Below are positions 7,633 to 15,559 of a stretch of 59,150 bases of DNA, piece by piece. How positions within the stretch are numbered: position 1 is the first letter of the stretch; each line of letters begins with the position of its first letter. This stretch comes from CAIPVR01 sp049316905 (GTDB taxonomy: Bacteria > Actinomycetota > Acidimicrobiia > Acidimicrobiales > Microtrichaceae). The translations under genes were made by a program, and so were the position numbers. The DNA is taken from the NCBI GenBank assembly GCA_049316905.1, contig JBMOJH010000009.1, forward strand, positions 1 through 59,150. The letters run 5' to 3'. The notes under the pieces were generated by a model. It saw only the letters and a list, made by a program, of their open reading frames with translations, did no database searches and was not told the DNA's origin.

Positions 7633-8787
7633 TCAGGCCGGCGCGGGCTCGTCGTCCGCGGCGAGGTCGACGGTCGGCCCCTCCGCCGCGTCGGGCAACG
7701 GCTCGGGAGTGCCGTCCCCGTCGTCCGCCGTGAGGTCGACGGCCGGCTCGTCCAGGACGTCGTCCGCGGTGGAGGGCACCGGCTCGGCAGCGCCCTCGTC
7801 GCCGTCCCCGTCGTCCGCGGTGGGGTCCCAGATGCGGTCGGACAGTGCGGGCACGAAGCTCACGGCGAGTCGCGCCCACTGCTTGCGGGCCTCCGGCACC
7901 GCGTAGCACGCGATGCGGAACAGCAGGCGGGCGTCGGCCCGCCGCCGAAGCCGGGCCGCGGCCACGCCGCCGATCGTGGCGTAGCGGGCGAGGAGCTCGC
8001 CGTCCGGGATCGGGGTCCGGGCGAGCACGTCGAGCGCCGAGTAGGCCCAGGCGAGCCGCAGCTCGTCACCCTCGGCCGGGGGGTCCTCCACCCGGTCGTT
8101 CCAGCGCACCAGCCGCTCGGGGGTGTGGGCGAGCACACGGTCCGCACGGGCGGTCGGGTCGGGGGTCGGGTCGGCCGGGTCGGTCCCGTCGGCCATCGCG
8201 TCGACCGATGCGCCGGTCTCGAGCAGACCGCGCAGCACCTCGGCGGCGAGCACGGTGGCCGGGTTGGCCTCGGCGTGGAGGGGTTCCCCGTCGCGGTCGA
8301 GCGCCACCACCAGCAGGTCGGTCGACGTGGCGAAGGCGCCCGGCCGAAGGCAGGCCCGCGCGAGCGGATCGGTCGAGGTGCTCCGTGGCTCGATCGGCGT
8401 GAGCGACCCGTCGAGGTGGTGCTGCTCGCCGCCGCACGTGACGAAGCGCGCCCCGGTGGCATCCGCGAGGCGGCCCAGCCGGGCGAGCCAGAGGGCCGAC
8501 ACCTCGGTGTCGGGGTCGATGACGGTGGTCCAGCGTCCGCGCGCCTCGCGCAATCCGTTGGCGCACGCGGCGGCGGGCCCGCCCGGGTCCTGGCGCAGCA
8601 CCCGCACCCGACCGTCCGCCACCGCTCGGGCCGCGGCCACGGTGTCGTCGGTGGAGCCGTCGTCGACCACCAGCACCTCGACGTCCGCGAAGGTCTGCGC
8701 AAGGACCCCGGTCACGGCGCGTCCGATCACGTCGGCCCGGTCCCGCACGGGGATCACCACCGAGAATCGTGGTCGCACGCCGCACAT
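7633..8787 (-). CDS. family 2 glycosyltransferase with acidic C-terminal tail
   Basis: The 384-aa protein begins with a GT-A nucleotide-sugar domain: RFSVVIPVRDRADVIGRAV, then VEVLVVDDGSTDDTV with the donor-binding Asp residues, and IDPDTEV as the DxD-like metal site. Acceptor and sugar are unknown. After about residue 305 the domain gives way to a low-complexity acidic tail with repeated DLTADDGDG/DLAADDE motifs, probably unstructured. No membrane segment is clear. It lies 109 bp after a GT-C-like membrane protein gene, so a shared role in a cell-surface polysaccharide or glycolipid is likely. The start may be ATG 8787 or the GTG three codons later. Confidence 0.88.
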   Translation of the reverse strand: MCGVRPRFSVVIPVRDRADVIGRAVTGVLAQTFADVEVLVVDDGSTDDTVAAARAVADGRVRVLRQDPGGPAAACANGLREARGRWTTVIDPDTEVSALWLARLGRLADATGARFVTCGGEQHHLDGSLTPIEPRSTSTDPLARACLRPGAFATSTDLLVVALDRDGEPLHAEANPATVLAAEVLRGLLETGASVDAMADGTDPADPTPDPTARADRVLAHTPERLVRWNDRVEDPPAEGDELRLAWAYSALDVLARTPIPDGELLARYATIGGVAAARLRRRADARLLFRIACYAVPEARKQWARLAVSFVPALSDRIWDPTADDGDGDEGAAEPVPSTADDVLDEPAVDLTADDGDGTPEPLPDAAEGPTVDLAADDEPAPA

Positions 8788-8832
8788 TGTGGCGGTCCGA
8801 CCACTCCGCAGCGCGGATCCGCTGACCTCGAC

Positions 8833-8908
8833 TCAGGAACACGCGGTCAGGAACACGCGGTCACCTGCGCGGTGGGGCCCGTCGTCCGGAGCCCGGTCAG
8901 GTGCGCGG
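8833..8908 (-). repeat. 14-nt tandem repeat after a stop codon, TGA in all three frames
   Basis: Two identical 14-nt units (TCAGGAACACGCGG on the + strand, 8833-8846 and 8847-8860) are followed by a diverged unit (8861-8872), and a similar block covers the stop codon at 8897. Read on the minus strand, each begins a TGA. The TGAs at 8861, 8847 and 8833 fall in the three different frames. Confidence 0.8.
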
Positions 8909-10531
8909 TGCCATCACGTAGACCGTGACGTCCCCGTCGCGCGCGACCTGCTGGAGGTCGACCCGGTCGCGCAGCTGCTGCAGGGACCAGAGGTGGCCGT
9001 ACCTCGGCTCCTCGTCGACCCACACGAGGCAGGTGCGTCGCGCGGCGAGGGTCGGCAGGAGCTCCTCGAGGTCGTCGACGCCCTCGTCGGACTCGAGGCC
9101 GGTGCGCCGCGGGCTCCACCGGGCCTCGAGCTCCGGATAGAGCGCGTTGGGCAGGTTCGACACCACGCGGCAGTCCGCGGGGATGCGGTCGAGCGCGGCG
9201 TTCGCCCGCACCCGGTCGAACGTGTCCGACTCGTAGTTGCCCGTGAAGTACGGGTTGCCCGTGGCGAACAGCGCCACGGCCACGAGCCCCGCCAGCACGT
9301 TGGCGGCACCCCACACCAGTGCGGCCGCGTAGGACCCCCGCCACCACGGGCTCTCCCCCTGCGGCGGCACCTCCGCGGTGCGGTCCACCAGCACGAGCCC
9401 GAGCACCAGCAGCGGGAGGTACGCCGGATTGAGCAGACGCAGGTCGAGCTGGTTCAGCGCCGTGGTCGAACGGATGTAGAGCATGTAGAGCAGGTACAGG
9501 CCGGCCGCGAGGAGCAGAAGGCCGGACTGCCCGCCCAGCACCCGCCAGCTCTGGGCGACCACGCCGCCGGTCCCGGCCGCGGCGCGGGCGGCCAGCACCT
9601 TGAGGGCGAGTACCAGCGCCGCGACGAGCGCCACCAGCGCGACGGCCGCCCACACCTTCGTGAAGCCGTTCCCCACGCCGGGCAGGAGAAAGCGACCGAG
9701 GGTCGCCAGGATGTCGAAGGCGTTGTCGACCGGCCCGCGCGCCGACGCGTACCTCGGGCCGAGCAGCGTGCCGTCCTCGGCGCGGTTGCGCAGCATCCAC
9801 AGCACCGGCACGACCACCGCCACCGCGCCGTACGCGACCCCGTCGCGCAACCGCAGGACGAACCGGCGGTGCGGCGCGTCGGCGCCCGTGGCGCGGCCGC
9901 CGTCGAGCAGCAGCCAGAGCCCGCCGGTGGCCACCAGCACGACCGCCACGTACCGCAGCCCGAAACCGAGCCACACCAGCGCCGCCGCGCCGAGCAGCCA
10001 GGACAGGCGGCCGGACTCGCGGAAGTTCATCAGCGCGAGCAGCCAGCACATCACGACGACCGCGAACGCGAAATCGGTCATGAGCAGGTGGCCGAAGCCC
10101 ACCGTCGATCCGCCGAGGGCCACCACCGCGGTGCCGAGCAGCACCAGACGCGGGTCGCGGACGCACCGCGCCAGCAACCGGTGCGCCACCAGCACCGCCA
10201 CGAACGTGGTCACGGCGTTGAGGAGCACCGCGGCGCCGAGGGGGTCGAGCGGTGTGACCTTCGCGATGCCGGCCATGAGCGCAGGCCACAGCGGCGGCCA
10301 CACCGTCAGCGGCCGCTCCAGGAAGTAACCGAGCCCGTCCCCGCGCAGGAGCGAGTCCGCGATCGCCCGGTAGCCGACGCCGTCGTCGCCCGCTGCGATG
10401 CCGCCCACGTTGGCGACGAGCACTGCGAGGGCGCCGGCGGTGGCCAGCAGCCACACCTTCGGATCGGTGCCGCCCCGCGCCGGGACGCGCTCCCTGGCGT
10501 CCACCGGCGCGTCGGTCGTCCCCTGTGTCAC
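8897..10531 (-). CDS. polytopic GT-C-like glycosyltransferase or membrane protein
   Basis: This 544-aa protein has about 10-12 membrane helices, from residues 27-46 (WLLATAGALAVLVANVGGI) to near residue 430, followed by a soluble C-terminal part of about 100 residues. The first external loop carries GDDGVGYRAIADSLLRGDG, the acidic loop expected of lipid-linked GT-C transferases (ArnT/PMT type), in which Asp residues bind metal or act as base. The C-terminal part (DRIPADCRVVSNLPNALY) resembles the end domains of actinobacterial GT-C proteins. The lipid-sugar donor is unknown. The start is GTG with AGGGGG upstream. It is divergent from the cyclase gene (95 bp) and upstream of the GT2 gene. Confidence 0.8.
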   Translation of the reverse strand: MTQGTTDAPVDARERVPARGGTDPKVWLLATAGALAVLVANVGGIAAGDDGVGYRAIADSLLRGDGLGYFLERPLTVWPPLWPALMAGIAKVTPLDPLGAAVLLNAVTTFVAVLVAHRLLARCVRDPRLVLLGTAVVALGGSTVGFGHLLMTDFAFAVVVMCWLLALMNFRESGRLSWLLGAAALVWLGFGLRYVAVVLVATGGLWLLLDGGRATGADAPHRRFVLRLRDGVAYGAVAVVVPVLWMLRNRAEDGTLLGPRYASARGPVDNAFDILATLGRFLLPGVGNGFTKVWAAVALVALVAALVLALKVLAARAAAGTGGVVAQSWRVLGGQSGLLLLAAGLYLLYMLYIRSTTALNQLDLRLLNPAYLPLLVLGLVLVDRTAEVPPQGESPWWRGSYAAALVWGAANVLAGLVAVALFATGNPYFTGNYESDTFDRVRANAALDRIPADCRVVSNLPNALYPELEARWSPRRTGLESDEGVDDLEELLPTLAARRTCLVWVDEEPRYGHLWSLQQLRDRVDLQQVARDGDVTVYVMAPRT

Positions 10532-10611
10532 CGGACCCCCTGTCGTGACCTGCCCCCACGCCTCACCCGCACAGTGTCGGTGCGGCCGCGGCCATGCACA
10601 AGTCCCGCCCG

Positions 10612-10617
10612 TATGCT
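10612..10617 (+). promoter_or_regulatory. -10 box of cyclase gene (TATGCT)
   Basis: TATGCT lies 9 nt before the ATG at 10627, predicting a transcript that starts only a few bases before the codon. No convincing -35 box was seen. Confidence 0.5.
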
Positions 10618-10626
10618 GGTCACACC

Positions 10627-13600
10627 ATGGACTGCCCGAGTTGCGGAGCCGACTGCGCCCCCGGCGCGCGCTTCTGCTGGTCGTGCGGCCAGGCGCTCCG
10701 GGCGCCGTCGGAGGAACGACGGGTCGTCACCGTGCTCTTCGCCGACCTCGTCGGGTTCACCTCGCTCAGCGAGCACCTCGACCCGGAGGAGGTGAAGGTG
10801 CTCGTCGACCGGGCCTTCGAGCGGCTCGTACGCGACGTCACCGCGTTCGGGGGCCGGGTCGACAAGATCGTCGGCGACGCGATCGTGGCGCTGTTCGGCG
10901 CACCGGTGGCCCACGAGGACGACGCCGAGCGCGCGGTCCGGGCGGCGCTGCGGATGCAGGAGACGCTCGCCGCGTACGCCGAGGAGAGCGGCGCCGGCAT
11001 CCGCATGCGCATCGGTGTCAACACCGGGGAGGTCCTCGTCGGCTCGCTGCGCGCCGGGGGCGACTACACGGCGATGGGCGACGTGGTGAACACGGCCTCG
11101 CGCCTGCAGACCCTGGCCGATCCCGGAGAGGTGCTCGTCGGTGAGAGCACCCACGACGCGACCGACGAGGTCATCGCCTACGAGTCGAGGGGCGCGCTCG
11201 TGGCCCGCGGCCGGGAGCGGCCGGTGAACGTGTGGTCGGCCACCGGTGCGCTCCTGCCGCCCGGTCACCGGCCACGACGTCGTTCCACACCGCTGGTCGG
11301 GCGCGACGCGGAACTCTCCATCGTCACCAACGCCGTGCACGTCTCGATGGCCCACTCGCGTGCGCTGCTGGTGCTCGTGCTGGGCGAGGCGGGCGTGGGC
11401 AAGACCCGGCTGGCCAACGAGCTCTCTGAGGTGGCCGCATCCGCCGACGGCGTGCGCACCTTCAGCGGGCGCTGCGTCCCGTACGGGGAGGCCAACCCGT
11501 GGTGGCCCATCGCCGAGGTGCTGCGATCCGGTTGTGGGGTGGGCCGCGAGGACCCCCTGGAAGTGGCCCGGGAGCGCACCACGGCCGCCGTGCAGGCGGC
11601 GTGCGCCGGCGCGGCCGCCGCGGATGTCACCGCTACGGTGAACGGCCTGCTCCACCTGATGGGCTACGAGGGGCCGCTCCGTGGCCTCGACGGCGGCCAG
11701 GCCCGGGTGGAGGCCACGCAGGCACTGCTCTCCTATCTCGAGGCGGTCGGCCGCGACCGGCCGGTGCTGATCCGACTGGCCGACCTGCACTGGGCGGATC
11801 AGGCCGTGCTGGACCTGATCGACGAGCTGTCGACCCACCTCGCGCGGCAGCGCTTCGTGCTGGTGGCCACCGCCCGGCGTGCGCTGCAGCAGCGGTGGTC
11901 GCCGCGGTCGGGCCGCTTCAACAGCCTGGTGCTCAACCTCGACCCGCTCGACCGCGACGCGTCGGAGCAGCTGCTCGACACGTTGCTCGTGGACACGCCG
12001 GCCCTCGACGCCCGGCTCGACGGCGCCCAGCGCTCCGAGCTGCTGGATCGATCCGGGGGGAACCCCTTCTACCTCGAGGAGCTCGTCACGCTGGTGGGCG
12101 CGGACGGTGCGACGCCGGACGACGCGCCCTTGCCCGACACCCTGCGCGGCCTCGTCGCCGCGCGGATCGACGGGCTCACCTCCGAGGAGCAGCTGGTCCT
12201 GGAGGACGCGTCGGTGTGGGGGTCCAACGGGCCGCTGGTGGCCCTCAGCCGCATCGCCGAGGCGGTCCGCGGGGTCGCGGACGTGGGGCCGCTGGTGCAG
12301 TCGATGGCCGACAAGGACGTGCTCGTCTTCGACGGCGCCGAGTGGGCATTCCGCTCCGACCTGGTGCGGGAGGTGGCCTACTCGCGACTCACCAAGCGCG
12401 ATCGCCTCATGCGGCACCTGGGCATCGCCGCGTACCTCGAGCACGCGGTGGCCGGCCGGTTCGCGGACGACGGCGTGGTGGACACCGTGGCACGCCACTA
12501 CGTGGAGGCCGCCCGGCTCGCCCGCGACCTCGGCTCGGCCGCGGCCCCGGAGGACCTCGTCGACCGGGCGGTGCGGTGGGCGACCGAGGCGGCTCGCCGC
12601 GCCGAGCAGTCGGCCGGGTGGCCGTTGGCCGCGCGGCTCTACAGCCAGGTGCTGGAGCTCGTGCCGCCGGGCGCCGGGGAGGAGCGGTTCCGGGCGTTCC
12701 TCGGCCGCGGACGCGCCCGGGTGGAGCAGTGGGACGACGTGGGCGCCCGCGCGGACGGCAACGAGGCGCTGGCGCTCGCCGATGAACTCGGGGACCCGTC
12801 CGCCCGCGCCGAGGCCCTCCTCTGCCTGGCCGCCGCGTCGGCGCGGTCGGCGGAGTTCGCCCGGGCCGACACGGAGCTGTCCGAGGCCCTCGAGCTGTTC
12901 GACGGACAGGGCGACACCCGTGGCCGGGCCGAGACGCTGCGCCAGCGCGGGATGGCCTACCTGCTCCGCGGTGACCAGCGCTCGGCGGAGGAGCCGATCT
13001 CCGCCGCACTCGACGCCTTCCGGGCGGTCGGGGACCGGCGGGGCGAGGCGTGGTCGTTGCAGAACCTGGCATGGATCGCCTTCACCGACGGCCGCGTGGA
13101 GGTGGCCGAGCGCGCCATCGAGGCCTCCCGCCAGGCGTTCCGCGAGGTGGGCGACCGCGGCGGGCTGGCCTGGGTGGAGGGCCTGTCGGCGTTCGTGCGG
13201 TTCAGCCAGGGCGACTTCGACGGGGCCCGCGAGCTGTCCTCGAGGATCCTGCGGGAGAGCGAGCGCCGGGGCGACCGCTTCGGCCAGGGGATGATGCACG
13301 TCGTCCAGGCCGGCATCGAGCTGTGGACCGGCCACTGCCGGATGGCCGCCGCTGCGGCGGAGGAGGCGGTGGCCGCCTTCCGTCAGGCCGGCGACAACGT
13401 CGGGCTCGAGCAGGCGCTCGCCGTGGCGGGCCGGGCCGAGATCATGTGCGGGAACCTGTCGCGGGGCCGCGAGCTGCTGGCCGAGGCGCTCAACGTGAGC
13501 GAGGCGACGTCACCGGAGTTCGCCCGTTCGGTCGCGGAGTTCACCGACGTGCAGGTGGGTCGCCCGGAACGGGTGCTCGCGGCCATGGACCCCGACGAGC

Positions 13601-14223
13601 GAGGCGGCCCGGCGTCGGCCGCCCGTGCGCCCATCACCCCGCAGCAGCACCTCGCGGCGCGGGCACTGGCCCTCGCCCAGGTTGCCCGCGAGGAGGAGGG
13701 CCTGGAGCTGGCCCGCGAGGCCGCCGCGGCCGCGCCCGACGGCGGCTACGAGTGGTCGGTCCTCGCGGCGGTGGCCGCCGCGTGCGGACGACCGGAGGAG
13801 GTGGCTGCCGCGGCGGCCCGGGTGGGGGCGATCGACCGGGCGACCTACCTGGACCACGTCGTGGCCCAGCTCGCCGTGGCGACCTCCGACCTCGGCCCCC
13901 ACGGCGACGCCGCGCTGGCGGCGGCCCGGGAACGTCTCGGCACCGGCGAGGACCGGGTGGCCAGCGCCCTCGTCGCGCTCGCCGCGGCGGTGCGGGCCGA
14001 GGCCGCGGGCGGTGGCCGCGGCGATCTGCGGGCGGAGGCCGAGTCCGCGCTGTCGGCCATCGGGCTGTCCGATACGCGGTGGCGGGACCTGTTCCGCCGG
14101 GCCTGCGGCCATGCCGCCGGGCCGGGGAGCCATGCCGCCGGGCCGGGGAGCCACACCGCCGACCCGGGAGGTGCTGCCGTCGGGTCGGCGGCGGTGCCGC
14201 CGACCCGACGATCGGACGCCTGA
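10627..14223 (+). CDS. zinc-ribbon / class III adenylate cyclase / AAA ATPase / TPR protein
   Basis: A 1198-aa multidomain signalling protein. Residues 1-20 form a zinc ribbon (Cys3, Cys6, Cys17, Cys20). Residues 33-205 are a class III cyclase domain with both metal Asp (Asp40 in LFADLVGFT, Asp84 in VGDAIVALF), the substrate Lys80, and Asp152, Asn155 and Arg159 in MGDVVNTASRL, so it looks active on ATP. An AAA/STAND ATPase with Walker A GEAGVGKT (253-260) and a Walker-B-like LADLHWAD near residue 387 follows, then helical TPR-like repeats to about residue 1150. The tail holds tandem HAAGPGS repeats. ATG 10627 is preferred over 10594 because the first Cys pair directly follows it. The input signal is unknown; the TPR part probably binds a protein partner. 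Confidence 0.92.
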   Translation: MDCPSCGADCAPGARFCWSCGQALRAPSEERRVVTVLFADLVGFTSLSEHLDPEEVKVLVDRAFERLVRDVTAFGGRVDKIVGDAIVALFGAPVAHEDDAERAVRAALRMQETLAAYAEESGAGIRMRIGVNTGEVLVGSLRAGGDYTAMGDVVNTASRLQTLADPGEVLVGESTHDATDEVIAYESRGALVARGRERPVNVWSATGALLPPGHRPRRRSTPLVGRDAELSIVTNAVHVSMAHSRALLVLVLGEAGVGKTRLANELSEVAASADGVRTFSGRCVPYGEANPWWPIAEVLRSGCGVGREDPLEVARERTTAAVQAACAGAAAADVTATVNGLLHLMGYEGPLRGLDGGQARVEATQALLSYLEAVGRDRPVLIRLADLHWADQAVLDLIDELSTHLARQRFVLVATARRALQQRWSPRSGRFNSLVLNLDPLDRDASEQLLDTLLVDTPALDARLDGAQRSELLDRSGGNPFYLEELVTLVGADGATPDDAPLPDTLRGLVAARIDGLTSEEQLVLEDASVWGSNGPLVALSRIAEAVRGVADVGPLVQSMADKDVLVFDGAEWAFRSDLVREVAYSRLTKRDRLMRHLGIAAYLEHAVAGRFADDGVVDTVARHYVEAARLARDLGSAAAPEDLVDRAVRWATEAARRAEQSAGWPLAARLYSQVLELVPPGAGEERFRAFLGRGRARVEQWDDVGARADGNEALALADELGDPSARAEALLCLAAASARSAEFARADTELSEALELFDGQGDTRGRAETLRQRGMAYLLRGDQRSAEEPISAALDAFRAVGDRRGEAWSLQNLAWIAFTDGRVEVAERAIEASRQAFREVGDRGGLAWVEGLSAFVRFSQGDFDGARELSSRILRESERRGDRFGQGMMHVVQAGIELWTGHCRMAAAAAEEAVAAFRQAGDNVGLEQALAVAGRAEIMCGNLSRGRELLAEALNVSEATSPEFARSVAEFTDVQVGRPERVLAAMDPDERGGPASAARAPITPQQHLAARALALAQVAREEEGLELAREAAAAAPDGGYEWSVLAAVAAACGRPEEVAAAAARVGAIDRATYLDHVVAQLAVATSDLGPHGDAALAAARERLGTGEDRVASALVALAAAVRAEAAGGGRGDLRAEAESALSAIGLSDTRWRDLFRRACGHAAGPGSHAAGPGSHTADPGGAAVGSAAVPPTRRSDA
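14110..14172 (+). repeat. 21-nt tandem repeat at the 3' end of the cyclase gene
   Basis: Two identical 21-nt units (14110-14130 and 14131-14151) and a diverged third (14152-14172) encode HAAGPGS, HAAGPGS and HTADPGG just before the stop. The repeat keeps the frame and extends the tail only. Confidence 0.85.
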
Positions 14224-14227
14224 GCGT

Positions 14228-14863
14228 TCAGTCCGCGGGCTGCGGCACCCATCGGAGGTAGGGCTTCTCGGCCCGCCAGCCCTCCGGGAACTTCTCCTTG
14301 GCCGCCTCGTCGGACACGGCCGGGACGATGATGACCTCCTCGCCCTGCTCCCAGTCGGCCGGGGTGGCCACCTGGTGCTTGGCGGTGAGCTGCAGCGAGT
14401 CGATGACCCGGAGGATCTCGTCGAAGTTGCGGCCGGTGGAGGCCGGGTAGGTGAGGTTGAGCTTCACCTTGTCGTCGGGGCCGATGATGAACACCGACCG
14501 CACCGTGAGGGTGTCGTTCGCGTTCGGGTGGATCATGTCGTAGAGATCGGCGACGGCGCGGTCCGGGTCCGCGATCATCGGGAAGTTGACCGCTTCGCCC
14601 TGGGTCTCCTCGATGTCCTTCTCCCACTCGAGGTGCGAGTCGACCGGGTCGACCGAGAGGCCGATGACCTTCACGCCCCGCTGGTCGAACTGGTCCTTCA
14701 GCTTCGCCACCGTGCCCAGCTCGGTGGTGCAGACGGGGGTGAAGTCCTTGGGGTGGGAGAACAGGACGGCCCAGCTGCCGTCCTTCCACTCGTGGAAGTT
14801 GATGGTGCCCTGCGTGGTCTCGGCGGTGAAGTCGGGTGCCTCGTCGCCCAGTCGGATGGCCAT
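14228..14863 (-). CDS. 1-Cys type peroxiredoxin (AhpC/TSA family, Prx6 group)
   Basis: A 211-aa thiol peroxidase that reduces hydrogen peroxide and organic peroxides. The active site is SHPKDFTPVCTTELG with the peroxidatic Cys; Pro, Thr and the later Arg (TVRSVF) complete the Prx site. The long C-terminal domain (LTAKHQVATPADW to KPYLRWVPQP) is that of the Prx6/1-Cys group, and no resolving Cys is seen. It needs an outside reductant. ATG 14863 is chosen, not the far upstream in-frame start, because AGGAG precedes it and the family begins MAIRLGDEAPDF. An IscR-like palindrome lies 52-76 bp upstream, suggesting control by an Fe-S-sensing Rrf2 regulator. It is convergent with the cyclase gene with 4 bp between stops. 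Confidence 0.93.
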   Translation of the reverse strand: MAIRLGDEAPDFTAETTQGTINFHEWKDGSWAVLFSHPKDFTPVCTTELGTVAKLKDQFDQRGVKVIGLSVDPVDSHLEWEKDIEETQGEAVNFPMIADPDRAVADLYDMIHPNANDTLTVRSVFIIGPDDKVKLNLTYPASTGRNFDEILRVIDSLQLTAKHQVATPADWEQGEEVIIVPAVSDEAAKEKFPEGWRAEKPYLRWVPQPAD

Positions 14864-14914
14864 GGTGGGAGCTCCTGTGCCGTCGGTGTGCCGGCGGCCT
14901 CGTCGTCGGATCGG

Positions 14915-14939
14915 ATACCCGACAAAAGTAGTCGGGTAT
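14915..14939 (-). promoter_or_regulatory. IscR type 1-like palindromic operator upstream of peroxiredoxin
   Basis: Arms ATACCCGAC (14915-14923) and GTCGGGTAT (14931-14939) are perfect inverted repeats around AAAAGTA. The 25-bp whole matches the E. coli IscR type 1 pattern ATASYYGACTRWWWYAGTCRRSTAT at 23 of 25 positions (by eye). It lies in the promoter region of the peroxiredoxin gene. An Rrf2-family Fe-S regulator is the likely binder; none is in the window. Confidence 0.65.
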
Positions 14940-14994
14940 TGGACGGGCGTGGTGTGGCATCGGTCATGACCGGCAACTTCCGCGAGCGGAACGG

Positions 14995-15024
14995 TTGACC
15001 CGGTTCGCAGATGCTTGCTACAGT
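14995..15024 (+). promoter_or_regulatory. sigma70-type promoter for the small Lys/Ala-rich gene
   Basis: TTGACC (14995-15000), an 18-nt spacer and TACAGT (15019-15024) make the clearest -35/-10 pair in the window. The start would be near 15031, giving a leader of about 57 nt ahead of the ATG at 15088. Confidence 0.65.
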
Positions 15025-15087
15025 TAGCACCGAGGCGAGCAGGAGTACGCACGCCCACCGAACGGATCGTCCCTACCGGAGGCAACC

Positions 15088-15432
15088 ATGGACACCATCC
15101 TCGACCCCATCACCGAGCTGCAGGACAAGGTCATCGAGACCATCGAGGGCCTGAGGAAGCCGGTTGCGTCGGCCATCGCCGACGTCGTCGAGTTCGTCGT
15201 CGAGCGGGTCCCCGAGGTGCCGGCCCTGCCCTACGCCGAGAAGCTGCCCACCCCGGTGGAGCTGATCGACAACCAGGCCAAGTTCGCCGCCCGTGTGGTG
15301 AGCTCCACCAAGTCCGTGGCCAAGGGCGCCGCCAAGGCCGCCGCCCCGCTGACCGACCAGCTGCTCGACCGCCCGGCCCCGGCCGACAAGGTGGCCAAGG
15401 CCACCAAGAAGGTCGTCGCCGCGGCCGCCTGA
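15088..15432 (+). CDS. small Lys/Ala-rich amphipathic protein, HbhA/phasin-like
   Basis: A 114-aa, helix-rich protein without signal peptide. The N-terminal half (DPITELQDKVIETIEGLRK, then VVEFVVERVPEVPALPYAEK) is amphipathic. It is followed by LPTPVELIDNQAKFAARVV and a Lys/Ala-rich end (KGAAKAAA, KATKKVVAAAA). This layout recalls mycobacterial heparin-binding haemagglutinin and phasin-like granule proteins, which coat lipid or polyester inclusions, but I cannot prove homology. GGAGG lies 6 nt before the ATG, a strong -35/-10 pair lies upstream and strong hairpins lie downstream, so it is probably a highly expressed single-gene unit. Confidence 0.75.
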   Translation: MDTILDPITELQDKVIETIEGLRKPVASAIADVVEFVVERVPEVPALPYAEKLPTPVELIDNQAKFAARVVSSTKSVAKGAAKAAAPLTDQLLDRPAPADKVAKATKKVVAAAA

Positions 15433-15486
15433 CCGGCGCCGCACACGTTCTCCCCGGCGGGTGATCCCCCTCCCCGCCGGCGGAAC

Positions 15487-15549
15487 CTCGCACCTGTTGT
15501 CCCCCTGACGGGTGCGAGCAGAGGGAGGGCCCACGGGCCCTCCCTCTGC
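15487..15549. terminator. double hairpin between convergent genes
   Basis: One hairpin pairs CTCGCACC (15487-15494) with 15511-15518. A second, very strong one pairs 15518-15532 with 15535-15549, 15 nt perfect (about 14 bp with a CACG loop). It lies between the stops at 15432 and 15560 and probably ends transcription from both sides. Confidence 0.75.
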
Positions 15550-15559
15550 GCGTCAGGGC

